Positions 21,091-25,720 of a stretch of DNA of 25,720 bases are shown one piece after another (within the stretch, counting starts at the first letter, position 1; every line of letters begins with the position of its first letter). The translations under genes and the position numbers were made by a program. The notes below the pieces were generated by a model, which was given only the letters and a program-made list of their open reading frames with translations, had not been told where the DNA came from and made no database searches. This stretch comes from an uncultured Oscillospiraceae bacterium (lineage in GTDB: Bacteria; Bacillota; Clostridia; Oscillospirales; Acutalibacteraceae), in NCBI GenBank assembly GCA_910587835.1, contig CAJUNQ010000002.1, forward strand, positions 1-25,720, given 5' to 3'.

Positions 21091-21430
21091 GAAGGAAAGC
21101 AAGCAGAAGAAAGAAACTCGCAGCCTGCCCATGGGCAAAAAGAGCCGGAGCGTCTTTGCCGTTTATGCGGCCCTGGTGCTCATGCTGTGCTGCTGCACCA
21201 CCACGGCTTTTGCCGCCAGCGACCCGTTGACGGTTATCAACAACCTCAGTGATTTCATCTTCGGCCTGATCCGCGCCGTAGGTATGATCCTGCTGGGCTT
21301 CGGCGTGGTACAGATCGGTTTGTCTCACAAATCCCACGACCCCAGCCAGCGGGCCAACGGTTTTCTTACCCTGGCCGGCGGCGTTGTGATTACGTTTGCG
21401 AAGGAGATTCTGACCCTGATTACCGGCTGA
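21077..21430 (+). CDS. Maff2-family small membrane protein (VirB2-like position)
   Basis: 117 residues. A basic N-terminus (KLFKKESKQKKETRSLPMGKKSR) and a signal-like helix with cysteines (SVFAVYAALVLMLCCCTTTAFAA) are followed by two more hydrophobic helices (FIFGLIRAVGMILLGFGVVQIGL and GFLTLAGGVVITFAKEILTLI). This is the arrangement of Maff2 mobile-element proteins, similar in size and topology to VirB2-type channel or pilus subunits. A role as channel subunit is inferred from that and from its position between virD4 and the VirB6-like gene. AAGGAGG at 21061-21067 is the ribosome-binding site. An alternative start at the internal Met of MGKKSR would make about 98 residues. Confidence 0.78.
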   Translation: MKLFKKESKQKKETRSLPMGKKSRSVFAVYAALVLMLCCCTTTAFAASDPLTVINNLSDFIFGLIRAVGMILLGFGVVQIGLSHKSHDPSQRANGFLTLAGGVVITFAKEILTLITG

Positions 21431-21437
21431 TTTGAAT

Positions 21438-21483
21438 AACGGCAGTACGGGGGCAGGTCCATGGCGGCCTGCCCCTTACCGTT
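21438..21483 (+). promoter_or_regulatory. two-tier hairpin between Maff2 and VirB6-like genes
   Basis: GGGGCAGG (21450-21457) pairs with CCTGCCCC (21468-21475), with an outer AACGG (21438-21442)/CCGTT (21479-21483). There is no T-tract, so it is not a clear terminator. Such hairpins often stabilise upstream mRNA or reduce read-through, which would give more Maff2 than VirB6-like protein. Confidence 0.55.
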
Positions 21484-21503
21484 GCCGGAAAGGAGGTTGT
21501 TGA

Positions 21504-22340
21504 ATGTCCGATAACTGGGTTGTACAAAATTTGCAAAATGCCCTCGATACCTGGAACAAGTACCTGTCTGAGATCTGGCAGCTCATCACCCAAAGCCCGG
21601 AACAGTTTAAGGGCGGCTCCATCTGGGGCGTTATTGTCAACATCCATGACGCGGTAAGGGCGATTGGCCTTGCGCTTTTGGTGCTGTTCTTTGTGGTGGG
21701 CGTCATGCGTACCTGCGGCAGCTTTGCCGAGGTGAAAAAGCCGGAGCACGCCCTGAAGCTGTTTATCCGGTTCGCCATTGCCAAAGGCGTCGTGACCTAT
21801 GGGCTGGAGCTGATGATGGCCCTCTTTAATATCGTCCAGGGCCTTGTCTCCACCATTATGAACGCGGCGGGCTTTGGTTCGGCCCAACAGACTGTGTTGC
21901 CCCAGGAGATCATTGACGCGGTGGAAAGCTGCGGATTTTTCGAGAGTATCCCCCTCTGGGCGGTCACGCTCATCGGCGGGCTGTTCATTACAGTCCTCAG
22001 CTTCATTATGATAATGACCGTCTACGGGCGGTTTTTTAAACTCTATTTATACACGGCCATCGCCCCCGTCCCTCTCTCCACCTTCGCCGGGGAACCGACC
22101 CAAAATGTGGGCAAGAGCTTTATCAAGAGCTATGCCGCCGTGTGTTTGGAAGGTGCCATCATTGTGCTGGCCTGCATTATCTTTTCCCTGTTCGCGGCGG
22201 CCCCGCCTGCCATTGACCCCAATGCGGCGGCAGTCACGCAGGTGTGGAGCTATATCGGGGAGCTGGTCTTTAATATGCTCGTCCTCGTGGGCGCGGTGAA
22301 AATGGCCGACCGCGTGGTGCGCGAGATGATGGGCCTGTAA
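21504..22340 (+). CDS. VirB6/TrbL-like mating-channel membrane protein
   Basis: 278 residues with five or six membrane helices: about 55-78 (AVRAIGLALLVLFFVVGVM), 95-120 (LFIRFAIAKGVVTYGLELMMALF), 150-180 (IPLWAVTLIGGLFITVLSFIMIMTVYG), 185-200, 215-240 (LEGAIIVLACIIFSLFAAAPP) and 250-270 (IGELVFNMLVLVGAVKMAD). The topology and the FKLYLYTAIAPVPLSTFAGEP loop match VirB6/TrbL-type inner-membrane channel proteins of Gram-positive ICEs. AAAGGAGG at 21489-21496 sets the start. It lies between Maff2 and the VirB4 remnant, as in related elements. Confidence 0.85.
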   Translation: MSDNWVVQNLQNALDTWNKYLSEIWQLITQSPEQFKGGSIWGVIVNIHDAVRAIGLALLVLFFVVGVMRTCGSFAEVKKPEHALKLFIRFAIAKGVVTYGLELMMALFNIVQGLVSTIMNAAGFGSAQQTVLPQEIIDAVESCGFFESIPLWAVTLIGGLFITVLSFIMIMTVYGRFFKLYLYTAIAPVPLSTFAGEPTQNVGKSFIKSYAAVCLEGAIIVLACIIFSLFAAAPPAIDPNAAAVTQVWSYIGELVFNMLVLVGAVKMADRVVREMMGL

Positions 22341-22356
22341 AAAAGGAGGAAAACAA

Positions 22357-22554
22357 ATGCGTTATCAAACCTATGTGTTGCACTTGATTGATGGAACCGC
22401 CATCCCAATGGTGGAGGATTACGACCTGCCCGCTGAAAAGGGAATTGTGGGCCACTTCTCCAAAGCAGCTCCAGACGAGATTTTTACCGTGGGCGACCGG
22501 CTGCTGGGCTTTGCCTATATTCCCAAGAGCAGCATTTGTGTTCAATGCCCGTGA
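22357..22554 (+). pseudogene. small conserved ICE protein, 3' end replaced at a deletion junction
   Basis: 65 codons. MRYQTYVLHLIDGTAIPMVEDYDLPAEKGIV...DEIFTVGDRLLGFAYIPKSS reads as a compact soluble domain of the type placed between VirB6-like and PrgI/VirB4 genes. The last six codons (ICVQCP) are encoded in sequence that in the next frame is clearly VirB4 (FVFNAREMMK). The gene therefore probably lost its natural C-terminus where a deletion fused it to virB4. AAAGGAGG at 22341-22348 is its ribosome-binding site. Confidence 0.65.
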
Positions 22555-22555
22555 G

Positions 22556-24313
22556 ATGATGAAGCGGGGCCACAGCTTCAAGGACTATATCTGCCCGGAC
22601 GGGATCGAGAAAAGCAGCGACTATCTGAAGCTGGGCGGCAAATTCTGCCGGGTGCTGTTCCTCAAAGACTATGCCTCTTATATTAAGGATAACATGGTGA
22701 CGGAGCTTACCGATTTCAACCGCAATCTGATGTTCTCCATCGACATTGTGCCGGTTCCCACGGATGAGGCCGTGCGGGAGGTGGAAAACCGCCTGCTGGG
22801 TGTGGAAACCAACATCACCAACTGGCAGCGCCGCCAGAACGCCAACAACAACTTCTCTGCTGTGGTTCCCTATGATATGGAATTGCAGCGCAAGGAAAGC
22901 AAGGAGTTTTTGGACGACCTCACCACCCGTGACCAGAGGATGATGTTCGCGGTGATGACCCTGGCCATCACCGCCGACACCAAGGAGCAGCTTGACAGCG
23001 ATACCGAAGCGGTGCTTTCCGTGGCGCGAAAGCACATGTGCCAGCTTGCGGTGCTCAAGTTCCAGCAGCTTGATGGCCTGAACACCGCCCTGCCCATCGG
23101 GGTGCGGAAAATCAACGCCTTCCGTACTCTTACTACCGAGAGTTTGGCGGTGTTCATCCCCTTCAAGGTGCAGGAGATCCAGGATAAGGGCGGCATTTAC
23201 TTCGGAGAGAACGCCATTTCCCACAACCTCATCATGTGCAACAAGGCGAACCTTTTGAACCAGTCGGCCTTCCTGCTGGGCGTCCCCGGCGCGGGCAAGT
23301 CCTTCAGCGCCAAGGAGCTGATCGCGTTTCTTATGCTCCACCCGGATTACGCAAATGACGACATCCTGATCTGTGACCCGGAGGGAGAATTTGGCGCACT
23401 TGTCAAAGCCCTGGGCCGGGAGAAAGCGACGGTGGCCCATCTGGTGGCGGGCGGCAAGGACCGCTTAAACGCCATGTATATGGTGGAGGGCTACGGTGAG
23501 CAAAACCCCATCGTGGAAAAGAGCCAGTTTGTCATGTCCCTCATTGAGCAGATCGACAAGCGCGGTGTGGGGCCGCAGCATAAATCCATCATCGACCGCT
23601 GCACCGCCCTGGTGTACCCGGAGGCGGAGAATGCCGGGAGGGTGGCTACCCTCTGCGACCTGCGGAATAAGCTGCTGGAGCAGCCGGAGGATAAGGCCAG
23701 GGAGATCGCCCTTTCCCTGGAGCTGTACACCACCGGCTCCCTGGACATCTTTGGCCGGGAAAGCACGGTGGATTTGAACAAGCCCTATGTGGTGTTCGAC
23801 ATCCACGGTCTGGGCGAGCAGCTAAAGCCTGCCGGTTCCCTGGTCATCACCGATACGATCCTCAACCGCGTCACCCTCAACTGGAAACGGGGCAAGCGCA
23901 CCCATGTGTTCATCGACGAGTTTCATGTGATGTTTGAAAATGAGCAAAGCGGCATTTTCTTTAACAGCGCATGGCGGCAGTTCAGAAAGCGCGGGGCCTA
24001 CCCGACTGCTATCACGCAGAACGTGGAGTACCTTTTGGATTCCGTCCAGGCCAGCACCATGCTCTCCAACTCGGAGTTTATCGTCATGCTGAACCAGGCG
24101 GCGTCCGACCGGGCAAAGCTGGCGAAGCTCCTCAATATCTCCAATGAGCAGATGAGCTATGTCACCAATGCGGACGCAGGCTGCGGCCTCATCCGGTATG
24201 GCAGCGCCCTGGTGCCGTTCATCAACCGGTTCCCCCGTGACACCAAGCTCTATGCCCTGATGACCACCAAGCCCGGTGAAGGCGTATTCGGCGGCGAGGA
24301 GGTGCCGGCATGA
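22556..24313 (+). pseudogene. virB4: VirB4/TraE-type ATPase lacking its N-terminal portion
   Basis: The recognisable VirB4 sequence begins at about 22532 (FVFNAREMMKRGHSFKDYICPDGIEK) and runs to 24313. That is roughly 585-595 residues, where full-length relatives have about 800 with an N-terminal domain of about 200 or more before this point. The ATPase part is intact: Walker A GVPGAGKS at 242-249 and Walker B VFIDEFHV (Asp454-Glu455) counted from the ATG at 22556, plus ITQNVEYLLDSVQASTML. The upstream open frame from 22388 is out-of-frame sequence of the preceding small gene. The ATG at 22556 lies 1 nt after that gene's stop, so re-initiation could yield an N-terminally truncated ATPase. PrgI, normally just before virB4, is missing. 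Confidence 0.85.
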
Positions 24314-24714
24314 GCGATCTTCGCTTTGCATCCCCGGAACACCGAGATTTCTTTTTGGATATGATGAGCGAGGCGCGGCGGAACGACTGTTACCACCGGG
24401 CCTTTTTCTATGTGATGGGGATTGCCCCGGAAACGCGGGCAAACATCCGCCAGATGTTTGACTTCAAGCAGGACTGTATCGAGCCGGATGGTATGCACGG
24501 CGGCTGGCAGACCAGCGGCACCGTCCGGGTGTGCCGCCTTGCTTTTAATCTCTGGAACGGCTATACCGACCCGGAGCACAGCAACGCCTATTCCCCGGAG
24601 GATTTGTTCTGCTGCGAGTTCGCCCCCTACTTTATGGAAGGCGTGAAAATCCGTTACCCGGAATACTGCCGGGAGCTGCCCCCTGTCAGAAAGCAGGCGG
24701 AACCGGCGCGATGA
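24310..24714 (+). CDS. conserved ICE protein (DUF6075-like)
   Basis: 134 residues beginning MSDLRFASPEHRDFFLDMMSEARRNDCYHRAFFYVMGIAPETRANI. A block FDFKQDCIEPDGMHGGWQTSGTVRVCRLAFNLWNGYTD follows, then an acidic YSPEDLFCCEFAPYFMEGVK. It is a soluble protein that I associate with DUF6075 in clostridial ICEs, where it lies just after VirB4 as here; function unknown. The ATGA overlap with the VirB4 stop shows translational coupling. Confidence 0.7.
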   Translation: MSDLRFASPEHRDFFLDMMSEARRNDCYHRAFFYVMGIAPETRANIRQMFDFKQDCIEPDGMHGGWQTSGTVRVCRLAFNLWNGYTDPEHSNAYSPEDLFCCEFAPYFMEGVKIRYPEYCRELPPVRKQAEPAR

Positions 24715-24740
24715 TAATTTTGAGAATGGAGGAATGAACC

Positions 24741-25274
24741 ATGGCTGAACCGGCTCTTGCGCTGCGGGACCATCCGCAGATCATAGACCTGATTTCCGTT
24801 CTGGAACAGAGCGGGCTTCAAAAACAAAAGGAAGAAGTACAGGCCCTGGTGGGCTATATCGACGGCATGGAAGAAAAGCTGTCCCAGATGATGGACGAAA
24901 TGAAGGAAATGCGCCTGGAGGTGGGCAAGCTCCACGACAAGGGAATCCGCGCACGGTGCTCCCAGCTTTTGGGGACGGCAGAGGGAAAAATCCATCAGGT
25001 CAAATCTATGGTTTCCACGGCAAAGGAAAATCTCATTTCATCTGCAAAGCAGATGGTGCAGACCTTCCGGGAAAAAGGGCGCTCTGCCCTGTGCCGTGCG
25101 GCCCAGGCCCTGCACATCCCTTCCGTTCTTTCCCGGATGGGACGGGGCTTTGCCCATGCCGGCAAAGGCATGGAATCCTGCCCCGCAAGACGTGGAAAGA
25201 AAAAAACCGTTGCAGGGCAGGCAGCTTCGTGCGCCCATAATGGATTTTCAGGGTACTGCGGCGGTTTTGAGTAA
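24741..25274 (+). pseudogene. DUF6674-like protein, truncated C-terminally
   Basis: The frame is good from MAEPALALRDHPQIIDLISVLEQSGL through a coiled-coil (MEEKLSQMMDEMKEMRLEVGKLHDKG) and a long amphipathic helical part to AHAGKGME at about residue 146. After this it turns into CPARRGKKKTVAGQAASCAHN and stops at 25274, unlike the rest. In a neighbouring frame NPAPQDVERKKPLQGRQLRAP and then MDFQGTAAVLSNIKAAVLYALMKMTP continues to 25320 and looks like the C-terminus of another protein. I infer a deletion junction near 25,185-25,200. Relatives as I remember them are longer by roughly 80-120 residues. AATGGAGGAATG at about 24726-24737 contains the ribosome-binding site. Confidence 0.6.
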
Positions 25275-25356
25275 CATCAAGGCCGCCGTTCTCTATGCCC
25301 TTATGAAAATGACGCCCTGACGCTGACGGAATCGGCGGCCCACGGAGGGAGCCGCC

Positions 25357-25479
25357 ATGAAGCCAAAAGCATTTCGACATAATGCGACAGAGCGCAGGCT
25401 GTCAAAAAAGTCGCTTGCTGTTCACCGTGGCTTTACGCCTTTTATACTGAACCGTCATGCCATGATTTACACGAACTAA
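25357..25479 (+). CDS. possible 40-residue basic protein
   Basis: ATG at 25357 with GGAGGGAG at 25344-25351; the peptide is MKPKAFRHNATERRLSKKSL followed by AVHRGFTPFILNRHAMIYTN. It is very basic with no membrane segment and is followed immediately by a strong terminator. The ribosome-binding site and terminator placement favour a real small gene, but I recognise no family. Confidence 0.4.
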   Translation: MKPKAFRHNATERRLSKKSLAVHRGFTPFILNRHAMIYTN

Positions 25480-25483
25480 AAAG

Positions 25484-25532
25484 AAACGCACTTGCTGTTG
25501 GGGCTGTTGTCCCATTCCGCAGGTGCGTTTTT
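25484..25532. terminator. bidirectional intrinsic terminator
   Basis: AAACGCACTTGC (25484-25495) pairs with GCAGGTGCGTTT (25519-25530) with one wobble; TTTTT follows (25528-25532) and A-rich sequence precedes it, so it should work on both strands. It ends the conjugation operon. Confidence 0.78.
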
Positions 25533-25580
25533 CTATATAGAGGAACCCCATCATTCCCACGTTGTAGGGGGCCACCCGAC

Positions 25581-25616
25581 CAGTCTGAATTTCTCGCAAT
25601 TCAGACTGATCGGAGG
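25581..25616 (+). promoter_or_regulatory. hairpin at the ribosome-binding site of the sigma-like gene
   Basis: CAGTCTGAATT (25581-25591) and AATTCAGACTG (25598-25608) form a perfect 11-bp stem with loop TCTCGC; CCGA/TCGG can extend it after one mismatch, reaching into GGAGG (25612-25616). It may modulate translation of the next gene. Confidence 0.65.
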
Positions 25617-25625
25617 TAAAACAGC

Positions 25626-25720
25626 GTGGACGCTGATAAAAAAAGAATATGGATTCGCGGCCAATATGTTGAGGTCACGGATGAAGTGTACCGGGCCTAT
25701 ATGCAGGGCGACCGGAAAAT
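25626..25720 (+). CDS. sigma-factor-like ICE regulator, 5' end only
   Basis: GTG start with GGAGG at 25612-25616, 9 nt upstream. The 31 visible residues, DADKKRIWIRGQYVEVTDEV then YRAYMQGDRK, match the N-terminus I associate with the short sigma-70-like proteins encoded near the right part of Tn1549-type ICEs. The gene runs off the window so the sigma region 4 HTH cannot be checked. It follows a terminator and lies behind a leader hairpin, so it is probably a separate unit. Confidence 0.55.
   Translation, partial: MDADKKRIWIRGQYVEVTDEVYRAYMQGDRK

Noticed and set aside
22388..22531. N-terminal extension of the VirB4 frame
   Set aside because: The residues (EPPSQWWRITTCPLKRELW...) are the out-of-frame reading of the small gene at 22357 and not VirB4 sequence.
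25402..25599. Minus-strand 65-codon ORF near the right end
   Set aside because: It runs through the bidirectional terminator and opposite the small basic ORF; no ribosome-binding site or family similarity.

Overview
The window looks like the left part of a chromosomally integrated integrative and conjugative element (ICE) of the Tn1549/CTn type found in gut Clostridia. By eye the ICE is GC-rich, while the leftmost kilobase is clearly more AT-rich. That base appears to be host DNA, or DNA that was there before the element arrived. The identification rests on the gene set and order: ParA/ParB, a giant Cna-B surface protein, DUF3848/DUF3991-Toprim type accessory genes, DpnD/PcfM, DUF3789, MobC, a MOBP relaxase, PcfB (DUF3801), an ArdC-like protein, VirD4, Maff2, a VirB6/TrbL-like protein, VirB4, and a sigma-factor-like gene cut by the window end.

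Layout. 1-970: host-like flank with an HD-domain phosphohydrolase (minus strand) and two tandem 65-bp repeats. 974-1028: the displaced 3' part of a tRNA-Leu(CAA) gene, the likely left attachment site, so the element extends rightward. 1030-3723: element end with an outward promoter, an excisionase-like small protein, a small paralogous protein, then parA-parB. 4005-8359: a 1409-residue sortase-type adhesin with an N-terminal thioester domain and about ten Cna-B repeats, plus a 29-residue membrane peptide. 8421-10674: small conserved ICE proteins, one frameshifted. 10785-14934: accessory block with a self-promoted AAA_14/DUF4143 ATPase, DUF3791, a Toprim protein behind an elaborate structured leader, and a single-chain HTH-HipA-like kinase. 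15014-18974: DpnD/PcfM, candidate oriT, DUF3789, MobC, relaxase, PcfB, ArdC-like protein. 18990-25479: coupling protein and mating-channel genes. 25626-end: start of the sigma-like regulator.

How it works together: ParA/ParB would maintain or position the excised circle. MobC and the relaxase would process oriT, with VirD4 and PcfB delivering the relaxosome to a channel of VirB6-like, Maff2 and VirB4 proteins. The adhesin would anchor donor to recipient or host surfaces. The HTH-HipA-like protein could act as a stability or persistence module.

The element looks damaged. The PrgI gene and the first part of VirB4 are missing at a clean junction near 22,535. The DUF6674-type gene is cut near 25,190, with no cell-wall hydrolase after it. 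One accessory gene has a single-base frameshift near 9,815. An approximately 105-bp hairpin-rich segment sits in frame in the gene before VirD4. Transfer is therefore probably defective unless these are assembly errors.

The most unusual non-coding signal is a recurring arrangement in which an intrinsic terminator lies directly before a start codon with no room for a promoter (3979/4005, 8394/8421, 12484/12485, 14983/15014). The extreme case is the Toprim leader, where the terminator stem contains the ribosome-binding site and its T-tract touches the ATG. This suggests antitermination or attenuation control of the ICE operons.
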